A DNA stretch of 64,000 nt from the NCBI GenBank assembly GCA_034401135.1, contig JAWZSP010000001.1, positions 4,278,001 to 4,342,000 of the forward strand, given 5' to 3'. The notes under the pieces are model-generated. The model did no database searches. It saw only the letters and a program-made list of their open reading frames with translations, and was not told the origin of the DNA. A program made the translations under genes and the position numbers. This document shows, piece by piece, positions 19,419 through 31,945 of this stretch (the first letter of the stretch is position 1; each line of letters starts with the position of its first letter). This DNA is from Volutella citrinella (taxonomy: Eukaryota; Ascomycota; Sordariomycetes; Hypocreales; Nectriaceae).

Positions 19419-22400
19419 TCAACCCAGTTGCAACTCTTGGACGAGGGCCTTGATCTGAGGTTTCCCAGCCTGGCCCCAGTCAACTCCTGTTAAGCCCTGC
19501 CCGGCAGCCCCTATGCTTGCTTCCAGGCCCCAGAGCTCATCCACCACCATGCTCTTGACCCGCGGCCAGGGATGGAAAAGTAGCGCTCCGAGCCTTTTCC
19601 TAGCCTCCTGGACGCCCGACACCGCGCCTGCCTGGCCTGTCATGGATGCAATTCCACCATAAACCCTGACGCAAGCCTCAATCTTCCGGACATTGCCGGT
19701 TTTGTAGCCAGCCTTCTGGGTCTGCAAGCAGAGACTGCGCATGTTGATACTGCTCTTCTGCAGAACGTCTACGTGTAGCAGGAAGGCGGCAATCTCAAGG
19801 GTTGGCACGAGAACTCTATCCAGCCCCTGGTGAGCCTTGAGGTTGTGTACGAGCGCTTGGCCGACAAGCTCGAGCTTCTCTTGGCTGGCCTCGCAGAAGT
19901 CTGTGAGGGCCGCGCGACTAGCGATGACCAAGTCTTCGTTGCCAGTGTCGGCAGACGTGACCAAGCCTGCCATCAGCTCAGCCACCCACACTCCTGGTTC
20001 TGTCAAAGCCAGTTCGCGGACTAGAGGGTGAAGACCATCGCAGGAATGAAGATCCAGGAGGGATTGGAAGTATGGCTTGGATGAGAAAGGCAGCTCTGTG
20101 AATTGTCTTGCATGACTATGAAAAGTGAGAACGTGGGCGGAAACTGGCTGACGGAACGTGACATACCTTTCTTGTAGAATGAGAGAAACTGCAGCTTGCG
20201 CCTCTGGTCGGACTCGATCTAGCTTCTCCGCCGACAAACGAAGCGTGCTGAAGAACAGAGACCGTATCGAGGGCAAAACCCAACTGGCTTGGACATCTGC
20301 ACTGGGCAGAGCACCCCAGAGGGCCCTGACAGCTCGCAGTGCCTGAACACGGACATGCGAGCCTACATCGCCTCTCGCATTCGTTGTGTAGTCGTTGAGG
20401 CCTTCTTCGACGAGTTTTAGGAACACCATGGGCCTGTGCTGCAGCAATCTACTTTGGACGAGGCTTTGAAGGATGGATACTCTGGTGTCCACCAGCTTGT
20501 CCCAACCCCATCTTTCCAAGATCGCTCTGCAGGCGACGTCATCAGACAGCTCAGCAAGCGGCTGCGCAATGGCCAAGGCGTGAAAGTACCCATTGCCGTG
20601 AGCTGAGGACCGGTTTGTGGGCTGTTGCTGGACGGTGGTAGCCCATTCTACCAATGCCTGGGAACAGGCTTCGGCAGACGAGAAGATGAGCAACGACAAT
20701 GCCGCAAGGGCAACAGGCTCGACAGCCTCGGGTTCGTTTCTGGCCAGCCATGTGGGAAGGATAGAGCGCAGAGCAACAAGGAATTCGGAGACTGCTTGGA
20801 TGTCTTGTTCCGATGACCTGAGAGCAAGCACCAAGTCCAAGTGTCTCTGTACGGTCTCTGGCGACAGGGTCTGCTGGCCAGATAGGAGAGGATGCGGAGT
20901 GGACGAACCAAGAAGCAAGGCTTGCAAGATTGGGACCATGGATACTACCAGCCGACTACCCGCCTCTGCGATGAGCTCTGGCCTCCGATAGGCGGTTGAC
21001 GACAAATTCTTCAGGATGGCTGTCACAGAGCCAACAACATTGCTCAGGAGGTCCGAGTCTAGACAGGCGCCTCTCTCTCCTACCAGAGTATGCAACACAT
21101 CCATCACAGACGCGAAGCAAAGGAGCAGACCATGACGCTCCTCGACCTGGCGAACTTGTAGCGACTTCAACCGATTTTCGAGAATTGACAGTGAAGACCG
21201 GAACCTTGCCAGGGGATCCTCTGCTGCCTCGCTCGTAAGCTGAAGCGTAAGAACCCCGAAGGCGGCGGCACAGACTCTGCGCGACGGTGCATCGAGATCA
21301 CCGATGCCTCTCCAGCCCATGAGTGTGTCCATGATGGCTTCGCCGTACTGACTGCTGAGCTTGGTTGCCCCTAGAGCCACTTCTTCGATGGCCCTTGAGC
21401 GCCTGGCGACGGCATGATAGTCAACTGTCTGTACAACCCAAATGCCTTGGTCAACTGTATCAGGGTGTCTGCCAATGAGCTCTTGCAAGGCAGCAGAGGC
21501 GCCCCGTCTGATGTTGCCAGCTGGGTCGAGACAGCCCGTCACAACAAGCTCGGTGCCAAGCACCTGAAGGATGGAACTGGATGCCGGATGCGCCTTGGCT
21601 GCAAAAACGGAATGCGTGGGAATTTCCAGCAGCTCTTGGGTCGAGTATCGGCGGGCAAGAGCCCAGACGCCAAAACAGGCAGCGTCGCGCACATTGGCGC
21701 CGATGCTGCCGCCGGAGACGCTCCGCTGCTCGAAGGATAGCCCAAGAAGCAGTGCGTGGACAATATCAGACAACTGCTCGGCAGGCGGAGACCGACGATA
21801 CAACAAATGAGACAAGGTGAGCATCAGTCCATGCCACTCGAGGCTGTCCACGGCAGAGAGATCCCTGACTGGCTTCGGTCCCGCCGCCTTATTCCACAGC
21901 ACATTCCTGTTGAGTGACTCGAGGACGGCCTCGACAACCTGAGAGGCCATATCTGGGTCCAGCTTCAGCGTAACTATGCTCAGGGATTTGCTGGCGGCTA
22001 ATCGGACGGGAGTGTCGTTGTCAGCCAGGCACTCCAGGAGGTACCCGATGGCAGCTTCCGTCAGCTCCGTGCTGGCCATGTCCTGAGGTGTCTGTCCAAG
22101 GAGCAGGACAACTACTGTGCGAATAACTTTGAGAATCATCTTCCTGGCTAGCGCAAAGGACACAATTGTTTTTGACAGTTCATTCTCGCTGCTGGAGATT
22201 GCATGTATGGTGTGGAAAATGGAGGGCAGGTACTGGTTCATGTCAGAAGTATCCGACGATGCACGAAGTACGCCAGCTAGAAATGACAACACCCCAAGGT
22301 AGAAGTAGGTCGTTTCCGGTACCGTCTCCTTCTTGTGCCGGAGCGAGGCGAGAGACCAGTTCACCAAGCTGTCCAGAACGCCAAGCTGCTGCATATCTCG

Positions 22401-23202
22401 CCGCATCGCCATCCGCACCAGCAGTGCTTTGGCAGCATCTCTCTCCTTTCCGGGAGTGCCAATGTACTTGATGGCCAGCGGTATCAAACGCACGGTGATG
22501 CCAGGCAAGTTGCTTGGCCACGCAAATCCGGTGATATCCGGGGTAGCCAAGTCTTGCAAATCAACCGACGAGATGGTGGACAAGTCAAAGGGCACGAGCA
22601 TGAGATGCGAGAGCCATAGAAGCACAACGTAGCGCTCCTCCCAAGACCACTTGGCCAGGGCGTCCCCGTCCTCGGCGGGCTGCTCCGACTCCTCGAGGGC
22701 GGACAGCAGCAGCTCGAGGTACTTGGTCTCCACGTTGAGGAAGCGGACAATGACCTTCTCGCCTCGGATCTTGCAAAACGTATACAGGATCTTGCAAATC
22801 GCAAACTCTACGGATACGAGAAGCTTTGACCGCGAAGATAGGGCCCTTCCTCTGTGGCGCGTCTGCAGGTGCTTCAGGTAGGCATCGGCCAGGAAAGGAA
22901 TCCACTTGGGCAGGTAGGGATCCAGTAGCTGCGGTAGTTCCTGGAACGGATCCAACAGCTAAGGCAGGCGAGTCGTGTCAGCAGTCGCTCGATCACTAGG
23001 CACAACAGCCACAGGCAGTAGAGAGGCTCACCGAAGAGGTCAGCCGAAACGTCTCCTTGGCACGGACTCTGGAACGAACGCGAGAGCCGCCATGGCCATC
23101 CGGCTTCCACAGGAAGCTGGTCAGGGACCGGTCAAAGTCGGCGATGAGGTCGGCAGATATCTTCTGCAGCTTGATGTCAAAGTCGGCTTCGAGCGCGTCC
23201 AT
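19419..23202 (-). CDS. Tubulin-specific chaperone D (cofactor D)
   Basis: Exon 1 (23202-23032) encodes 57 residues starting MDALEADFDIKL; a 73-base intron follows, and the frame then runs from 22958 to the stop at 19419. It totals 1236 residues if unspliced further, or 1219 if the 51-base in-frame intron at 20166-20116 is removed, the usual size for TBCD (yeast Cin1, fission yeast Alp1). HEAT-like helices run throughout; WSWEERYVVLLWLSHLMLVPFD is the characteristic N-terminal block and GDVGSHVRVQALRAV lies in the central/C-terminal half. Cofactor D captures beta-tubulin and, with cofactors C and E, drives alpha/beta-tubulin dimer assembly and release in the cytoplasm. Identification is confident; the optional intron is the only uncertain part. 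Confidence 0.93.
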
Positions 23203-24415
23203 GGCTGCGTGGCCCCGGCAGTGGGATACCGTGCGTGATTCGCTTCTCCTGAGGAGGGCAGGGGAATATATCCGATGCTGTGTGGCGGGGAGGCAAGCCG
23301 GACCGATGCAACCCCGGACGCAGTCAGCTCGCCCTCTTTCGCTTGCGCAGGCCGCAGGACCAACAGATGGTATGCTGGTGTCGTTGCAGTTGTTGGCCAA
23401 GGGAAGTCGTGGTCCAACTGGTGGGCGTCTCTGTTTCACCGATCTGTAGGTTGGTGATCAGGGCCCTCCCATGGTAGTTGGAAACAAAAGGCGGACCCAT
23501 ACGGAGTACGCCCACATACATGGGTGGTAGAGCACAGTGCTAGGCGGGCACAGTATGCCTGTCTGGCACGGACCTCTCCATGGCTTCAACACGAGATACA
23601 CGACCACACCTGATCTCAAATGCACAACAAACTGAAAAGTATGCTGATCTTTATCAAGCTCGGGTCATTTTGAAGCTATGATCGACACGACTTCCGCGGC
23701 CAATGTGTCCTCCACATATTACACTGACATCCCGTCATGGACCCCAAGTTTGCTCCATTGGCCCCCCGACAAAGGCGATGCTCCACGCTCCGTCCTTGTA
23801 AAGTTGTCTCGGGCGTGCGCACAGTGACGTGATGATGGAGAAGAAGGGCCAAAGCAGCCAAGCGAAGGCGACACAATCAATGCCAGTTCTCTGCCCCGAC
23901 CCGTCCCACATGGGCGCACGGGCGAAAGCGGGAGTACCTGAACATGACGCGGTGGAGGCAGGGATGTCCTGGGCGGCGCATCCGTATTTTCTCAATTGTC
24001 TCCGACGCACTTCCTCCCTTAGCGCCGGTGATCGCAGTACTGTAGGTCCGTCCGCAGCACGGATATCGTTTTGAGGCTCAATCAAGGGGTCGGGTCACTG
24101 CAGGAGGCGGACAGGTTGTGTTTGCGTTGCTTTGGTATTGGTATTGGTGCTGATAGTCCAGCTGCTCTCCCGCCATCAATTCTCCTGTGCTCTCGTCTTC
24201 TCTCCTCTAATAGGGTATCAACCATTAATGAACGTACAGAGGCTTTCCAGATTAGTTTTGTGCCATCCTTGTACGTCAGACAAAAGCCCATGCAGTGTAA
24301 AATCGAAGGAAATAACAGAAGACGAAGAAAAACGCCCTTGTGCGCCATGAATCCCTATCCCAGTGTTTCCCTTGGGCCCCCGGCCGTCTAGTTTGCCTTT
24401 TCCTCTATTCTATTA
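23203..24415. other. Intergenic, 5' of cofactor D and 3' of GH76 gene
   Basis: The stretch holds the cofactor D promoter (a TATATA-like run near 23265, about 60 bases before its ATG) and the 3' side of the GH76 gene. I see no further gene. Confidence 0.4.
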
Positions 24416-25665
24416 TCATTTGGAGACCGCGATGGCGGCAACGAGACAGTCCAGGGCACTGCTGTGCGACGGGCCTGTGCTCTCGACAAAGGGTCCCGCC
24501 CACGACACGCCCAGCTTGTTCTTGTCGTTGCGGTTGTTCTTCCAGATGCTGTTGGCGTTCTTAATGATGAAGTTTGCGTATTGATCCTGGGGCGACGCGT
24601 CGTGAAGATAGCGGAGGTTTCGGATGAAGATTCCCTTGAACTGCTGGCCGTCCCTGCCGCAGTGGCCGCTCTTCAGCTCGCAGTCGTCAGTCTCCTCCAA
24701 GATGCCGTCCTGGTTGGAGAGCTTCTTGATGGCGGCCTGGGCAATGTTGTGAGCCTTCTGGATCAGGGACTTGTCGCTGGTGGCATAGTAGAGCTCCACG
24801 AGGCCGCCGAGCACCACGCCCTGGTTGTAGCTCCAGGTTTGCATGCCGTTGTTCTTGCAGTCACCAGTAAGGCCGTCGTTGATGAGGTTCTCGCTGTTGA
24901 TCATGCCGCTCTTCTCGAACCACGCCCACTGCTTCTTGGCGATATCGAGGTAGTCGCCCACTACTCGCCGAGCCAAGTGGGCAGCGACGGAGAGGTAGAG
25001 CTCGTTGGTAATGGCGTTGACGTATTTCCGCTCCTTGTTCCAGTAGACTGCGGTTCTGTTAGCTGGGGGATATTGCGACTCGGTAGTGAATGGGGGAGCA
25101 ACATACTGCCACCGCACTTGGATCCCTGGCCAGTCTTCATGTCGTTGAAGATGTCCGCGGCAGCTTGGAGAAACTTGATATCGCCAGTGGCATCGTAGGA
25201 GCGGATCCAGCCAAGGGCCCACCAGCCCTCATCATCGTAGAACTCGTTGAGGAAGTCATCGAAACCTCGCTTGCCGATGAAGTCACGCTTTGACATGCAG
25301 CCCGCATCCCAGTCAATGCAGTACATTGAGTTGACAAGGCCGTGATCCATGACCTTGAGGGTCTGGACCTGTGTCTTTTGGGCGTTGTTGTAGGTCGTTT
25401 GCATGATGCCCCCGATGTTGAGACGGTTGGCCTCGTCCAGCCGCAGCCTTGCGAACTCGGCTATCGTGGTCAGAGCGTTTCCGCTGTTCCACCAAGCATT
25501 GTCCCAGATTCCAGTAGCTGCATTGTACCATTCAGCGTTGAGGGTATCGATGGCTGCGAATGCCTGGTCCGTGTAGGCTTGGGCATCCAGAGCCTCTTGA
25601 GGGCGGGCAGAGGTGACAAAGGTTGCCCGTGTAAAGAGCCCTCCCCATGAAAAGTTGTGCAACAT
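24416..25665 (-). CDS. Glycoside hydrolase family 76 (endo-1,6-alpha-mannanase type)
   Basis: Exons 25665-25107 and 25047-24416 join across a 59-base intron (GTATGT donor, CGCAG acceptor) to give 396 residues. The splice restores the family motif GGIYWNKE followed by NAITNELYLSVAAHLA. The catalytic aspartate pair of GH76 is present as D144-D145 in FYDDEGWWALGWI, and WWNSGNALTTIAEFA and the WSYNQGVVLGGL block also fit. Fungal GH76 proteins act on alpha-1,6-mannan and in the DFG5/DCW1 branch help attach GPI proteins to the wall. Here no C-terminal GPI signal is seen, and the first 20 residues are only weakly signal-like, so export is uncertain. A TATA box lies about 80 bases upstream of the ATG. 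Confidence 0.93.
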
Positions 25666-25742
25666 GTCTGAAGTTTGGTATCGGAAGTGTGTTGTGGGGT
25701 AATTATTAAGTAATGGAGAGGAGCAAAGGAAAGAAGGGCGAC

Positions 25743-25748
25743 TTTATA
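25743..25748 (-). promoter_or_regulatory. TATA box of GH76 gene
   Basis: TATAAA on the minus strand lies about 80 bases before the ATG at 25665. Confidence 0.5.
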
Positions 25749-28700
25749 CAGCGCGAGCTGGGGATGAGTGAATCAGAGACTCCGCGGCCATGGTTCATCG
25801 GGGTGCGGGAGGAGATGTTATAACACATGGCCAAGCAATGCTCCTCGCTGAGAGCGAAAGTGGATGGTGCCATGTTTCGACTACACGAGCATGGCGCTGC
25901 CCCCGATGTGGCGGTCCAGCAGCAGCTCGACATGATTGCTGTCGTGAAGCCCAGGGGCTCCGGGGCCTCCATGAGGGCGGTGGAGCAGCTTCTCCGAGCT
26001 TGACAGGGCCATGATTGGCAGGGGTGACATCGGGAGGCGATATGCGACGCGCCGAGAGCACAAAGACTGCGGCCGTGGACATGTCGATGTCCATCTTGAC
26101 TGGCGATGGGGCAGTTGTGGTGTTTCAGGCCAAGATTGAGTTGTCATGCTAGCGACTTGGTACCTAGGCTTGGGCCAGCAGGCACGGGGCACTGCTGCTA
26201 CTACTACTCATTGTTACCCCTGGGCCCGTGTGCATCCCAGACCATGACGGTGGGCATCGGCATCTACTCGTAGACAATTCTTCTTTGTTGATTTTAGTCG
26301 GTTTCCTGCTGCGGGTGGGCCTGGGTCGCTGGCGCATGCGCCGACGCCCGAATGGAGCCGCGAGTGTCTTACAGAGAGTGATACCCCTGTCGAGGGGTTG
26401 CCTGATGGGACCTAGCCAAGGGTTTTGGCGCCTGTGGTGCAGCCAGCCATTCGGAGCGCCTACGATAAGAGCACACTTCCCTAAGCGCCTGTTCGGCAAC
26501 AAGAGCGCTCTCAGCTGGGTGCCTTCCATATGTCTGGATTCGCTGTCATGCCTCCAATAGCCCTGCGCAAGGCGGGAGGGCCTGGCGGCGCACAGGATCC
26601 CGGATCGGCACCACTCTCCGTGCTTGGACTTGAACTACCACCGCCCGCCACGTGCGTCAGAGCATCTGGATTCTGGGCGTGTGGTCCCTGTGAACCTGAT
26701 ACGACGAGGTGCAGGATAGCGCTTTGCTGCTTCGCACAGTACCCAAGCTCCGAAACAGAAGCATTGCATCACTGATAGCGAGGAGAGGCATCCATGCTAC
26801 TCGATAATGGCGCATAGGCCGGCCCAGCCAGGATGACCAGGCAAACACGCATAAGAGCGATGCACGCTTGCTGGTGTTGGGCAGTTGGACTTGCACATCG
26901 CAAGGCGCGAGGCGCATGACGAGCAGGAGCTTGGCCTTCATGCTGTGCTGGCCTCGCATCAGCACCATCACCTCACACACGCTGGCAATGATCCACCCAT
27001 GGCTCGCTGTTTCAGCTCTCCGGGCTGCCATCTGCCCAACAACGAGATGGGATGGCTTTGAATCATCCCGCCTCCTTGCCTGTTCATCCACACGCCATGC
27101 TATGCCGTGCCATGCCATACCGTACCCGATGCGTCCTGGTGGCTGGATTCTGGACGCATAGCATCTGCCTGGGCTGCGTATGGCTTCGAGGGTTCAGTGG
27201 TTTATGAGGGCCACATTGTGCTCTGTACTAGCCTGGAAATGTCCATCGACGCTACGACCTTTTACCAAAGGTAGGCGCCTCCCTAAGTAGGTACCTTAGC
27301 CTTGGGTTGGATGCACGTAGTATGCGCCTGCTGCAGTTGCTCGTCGGAGAGTTCACAGACGGCAGTCGTGATCCGGGTTGCCTACTGGCTGGTGCGCAAA
27401 CCCCTGGCATCCTTCGCCGTGTCCGTGACTGGCAGCAAGCTCACCTCAACAACCACAGCCTCCAACACTGAGCTGACCCTTCCACAATCTGCTGGTGGCC
27501 GTCGAAACACCACAGCGCATTGCTCTTGCGAAGATCAATCGTACCTCACTCTCCGTTGCGGCTTTGCCTGAACTGTCCAAGCGCCCGCAAGCTAGGGTCT
27601 CCTGTCTTGGAGCAGTCCGGCGTTTCTCGTTTCTATATTCGGCCCCCTTTGACCAGGGTTCCATCATGCCTTCACAGCGCTCAAAATGTGATTAGAACCC
27701 TCCCTTGCCTACGCCTCGGTAACGCGATCCCGCCTTGTCTGCGTTGAACAACAAAACACAGCGCATCACGGGCTCTGCTCTGCCACAAAGGATTCCATGG
27801 TTCCATTCTGTGACTCCAAGGCGGCGGTCTGGCACCAACATACATACGGACAATACACGTCACAGTGTCACACATCATCTATTCTCCGATGGGAGTTTCG
27901 GAGTTGCCCCGTTAAACCCAAAGCAGTCAATCATCAATGCGCTGGTGTGTGGTAGCATGCAGCCCCGCCAACTCGCAGTCACCATCAATGCTGGCCCCGG
28001 CAGAACGTTCGCTTGTCAAAGCGGACCCATGGCAAGTGATATCATAATTCGACTTTGGAGACAAAAAAAGAAAAGAAAAGGGGCTGGTTGAGAACCCTTC
28101 ACGTCTGATGTCCAACTTCTTCACGGTATTCCATCGTCGTCTTTTGCATAGAGTCGTAAAATCTTGAAGCGCTTACAGGCGCCAAAAACCGGCTCGGCGG
28201 CCAATATCGAATATAGCCCAGCCCAATTTGGCGCTTGATGACGGTCCCGAGACATTGGTGCACAAGCGCGACACAAGCCCCATTGGGAAGTCAGACATAA
28301 GATCGGAGCAACTCAGAAAATGCACCTCGTTTAGAATGTCGGCGGTTAACAGGTGTTTTTGCCCGATGGACTAACACAACGATATCCTCCGGCGTGGCTA
28401 TATTTGTCTAGCCAAGGTAGTCCGTCCTGGTTACTGAACATTCACAGCATCGGGTAACACATTACTTGGCAGCAGGACGCAGCACACCGGCAACGTCACC
28501 ATCGATCTGACCAACACAAATTCATGTGCTGCAACTGTTGCGCAGCCTGCTACACGGCCTTGGCCGCAGTTCCGCAAACTCCAAGAGCCATTTACTCAGA
28601 ACACGTCACACCGCATGCCATGGCGTTGCCGCTGACGGGCTGTGACACTCTTATGGGATTTCACCGACGGCACATGCGTCTCACAAGCTTATGAAAAGTC

Positions 28701-28946
28701 CAACGTACATTTGCCGTCTCTATGGTGCCCTTTTCATCGACAATGCACTTGGTTGGCCCATGAATATCCCCCCTAAAAAAACCAATGACTGATGAATACA
28801 TGCGAGGATCATGCTGCGAGAGGGTATACCGATTTCACTCCAGACGCCGAGCCACTTCCGCCAAGTTCCAGTTGCCAATTGTAGCCAACTTCCCTTCTAT
28901 CAGAACCAAAAAAATGTGAGGGTTGCCAGATAACTCTTGCCATTCA
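25749..28946. other. 3.2-kb stretch without convincing gene
   Basis: No exon chain or recognisable protein is visible on either strand. It contains the upstream region of the GH76 gene and the 3' flank of the SH3 protein gene. The portion after about 27700 is AT-richer. Confidence 0.4.
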
Positions 28947-31945
28947 TCATCTCCCATACCCATAGGAATTGGGATTCGGCGTTGGCGGGGGAGGTGTCTC
29001 TGAACTACCCGTCGAGCCGGCCATGCTAACAGGGCGGCGGATGGACTTTCGAGTCGAGAACCTGCTCAGCATGGACATACCCTTTTTCTCGGCGCTGATT
29101 ACGCTAGCCCGATCGCTGAGCATCGTGTTGTTCTCCCGCAGCGTAGTAAGGTCGATGAATGCGCGGGGGAATATGCCCCATTTGCCCTTGGCGTTGCATC
29201 CAGACCAGCACCAGAAATCCTGATACAGGACTGAAATTGGTCAGCGGACTGGGTATCCCCGGTGAAAGCAGGATATTAGGGGCGCAACTCACAACTAATG
29301 TTGGTAATGATCTCGTCCTTGCCAAATTTGAGCCACTGGTCATCCTTGGCTTTGGACTTTGACTTCATCTGGAACTTCCACCTTGCGATTGCCTGGATCT
29401 GACTCGAGCCGTTCCTCAGAATCTCATTGGCGGGCGGTGGTTCGAGCTTCATAACCTCGGTAGGCACCGTTGCGTGAACACCGTCGTGCCAACCGAAGGC
29501 CCATTCTCCTACGTACTTGTCCGGCCAAGTGAGGCCATGGATTTTGGCTCCCATAACCATCTCAAGCGCGGGCGTCCGATCATAGAGAATCTTTTGCCCG
29601 TACATCATTCGGGTCGCTTCTCTGGAGACTGCTGTAGGTAGCAGCATGATCTCATTCGATTTCTCGATGACTGGGTGCGCCTCAGGGGGGTCCTTGAAGA
29701 AAAGGTCATAGTTGTTGCGGTAAAAGGGTGGGATCTCAGGCTGATCCACCACAGCGATACCCGAGACATCGGGGAGTGGCCGAGGGTGGCGGGCCAGATG
29801 GGCAAACAGAGACTTCTGATTCACGAAAACAGTGGCGTCACTTGGATGCAGAGTGCGCCCGTTCTGAACGCAGAAAACGCAGGCGTACATTGTGTCGTCA
29901 GATCGCTTCGTCGGAAGGTGACACTTTTGAAGGAAGCGGATTCGATATCCGACCCCGTGCTTGATGAAATTACCCTTGTCTAACGAAGCTGTTAGCGGGA
30001 GTTGTGGTGAAAAAACAATCAACAGCGAGGGCCTACCTGATTTGTCGTGATCCATCTCAACCTCGTCATAAGATAGTTCGAAGGCGCAGCTGCCGCACTT
30101 GGCGACATACCCCGAGGAGTTGAAGCCAGCGGGGAGTTGACCATAAGCCGCCATTCGGTCAGACGCAAACTGAGGATTGATGAGCAGGTTTCAATAAGGG
30201 AAGGGGGAGGCAGGCATACAGATTTCTTAATCTTCTTGAAAGCAGCGAGTCCCTTTTGGACCTCCTTGGCACCTTCACAGAAGCCCTTGTGGAGGTAAAA
30301 GGAGGCATCGGCGTCGATCCTACAATCATCGTTGCCGATTTCGTACCTGTGACGGATGGAGGAATCGTCTTGTTCCGACTCAACCGGGATGAGTCCGTTT
30401 TCTGCATCCATTGTCGGAGGGACCACGGGGACCGGGTCAGAAGGAATGGGGATCGTCGGCATTATTGGTGGCGGGGATCTTTGCTCGATGGCTGGCGACT
30501 TCACAGACACGGGGCTGTTGACCTGGGAGAAGCCGAGGGTGGGACTGTGGTTCGCTCCCGAGATGGTGGAGGTTCGGGCCTCCGAGGTGAGAGGCGTGGT
30601 TGTGCCATCAGCTCGGCGGTTGTCAAAAACAGAGCTGGGATTTGATTCAAAAGACTCTGGGCGAGATGATGACGGCTGATAACCACCAGCAGAGAAGTGT
30701 TTGTTGTTGTTGATGCTGCTGTTGCTGGTTGGGGGTGGGTACCGAGCGTTGCTCGCTTTGTAGGACACGGCGTCCTCGGGGATCGAGGTAGACATGATGG
30801 AAGTTGCAGGAGTGCTGTTGGAGTACCTGCTTCGCGGGGACTGTGTAGGGAAGATGCTATATGTTCGCTCTCGCTCATACGTCATGGGCTCCAGGCCGGA
30901 TGGGCTAGGCCTGGAGTCGTTGCTATATTGGGACCCGCGATCCGTAGCTACCCGCAAAGGACGTGGCCTTGAGTTTGGGGGAAGAGAGGAGCTTCTCTCA
31001 TACGCCACGGGGCTTATGGTCGGAGGAGAGCCGATGGGGGACTCAACGGGGCCGACGGGAGCCCTCCTCTCGAACGCAAAGTCATCCCGGAAGGGGGCCG
31101 GTGGAGGCGCCTTGAAATCCCACGGGTTTGCAGAAGGAGGCCGCGGTGGCGGCTCCAGAGGGACTGGCTTCTGCTCGGGTAGGTTGTCCGGGAGCTTGCC
31201 GTACAGTCCCAGTTCTGGGCCGGAGCGGGACTGCATCATTTCCCTGAGCTGGTCTGTGGCCGCTGCAACGGTCTTGGTACCGGGGGCCGGCTGCTGAACT
31301 TCGAGGATGGCGGACCCCGGAGCACTCGTCGTCTGAGGCGTGCCATGTTGAGGCGTCCCGTGTCTTGACGTGGGGTTGGTCGTGGGGATGGTGATGGTCG
31401 TGGGGATTGGAGGCGGCGACCTAGGAGGAGATCTGGGAGCCGAGATGCGGGTCATGACGGAGCGAGTATCGTCAACGGGGGCCTCCAGTCGCATGCGCAG
31501 GAGGATGTCGCAAATCTTTGGAGCCGCTTTGCGGGAGAGGGCTTGCAGCTCGGCAAACTTGTCTGCGTCAAAGTCGTCGAGTTCGATGTAGTCGTCAAAC
31601 TCCCAGAGCAGATCGGTCAATTCAGCCCGAAAGTTGGCAATGACGTCTGCAGCAGATATCAGCACAACCCCCCCGGTAACGTATATTTGCGAAGCTATGT
31701 GACTCGTCAGGCAGGTCCAGATGCTTACCATTCTCCTTCAGGGCGTCGAGGAAGTTGGAGCCATAGTCGTCGAGGTGTTTGCGGCAGAGGGGCTCGATCT
31801 TCTTGAGCGCGCGCTCGCCTTCCTTGACGAGCTTCTGGGCGACGCCCAGCATGGGTTGAGAGTCGCCGGCATTTTCCACAGCGACGCGGCCCTTCTCGAC
31901 AATGTCCCGAAAGGGCGTCACAACGAGGTCGGCAACGTCATCCAT
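28947..31945 (-). CDS. Large fungal protein with C2H2-like finger and two SH3-like domains
   Basis: Five exons (31945-31729, 31646-30220, 30169-30037, 29979-29293, 29230-28947) give 915 residues with phases matching at every junction. Residues 1-150 are helical (DDVADLVVTPFRDIVEKG onward). Residues 150-510 are a Pro/Ser-rich disordered region. A CGSC motif lies near 573, then a C2H2-like finger C626-C629-H653-H657. Two SH3-like folds follow: about 700-745 (GAKIHGLTWPDKYVGEWAFGW) and about 760-850, which is split by the last intron and contains EIITNISF, FWCWSG and KWGIFPRAFIDL. The tail is proline-rich. The layout suggests a cytoplasmic scaffold or adaptor binding proline-rich partners. I recognise SH3 features but no named orthologue; the function is unknown. 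Confidence 0.85.

Noticed and set aside
27289..27296. AGGTACCT palindromes (also at 32763 and 46604)
   Set aside because: Three copies in 64 kb against about one expected by chance is not enough to claim an element, though GGTACCT-type sites recur in intergenic DNA.
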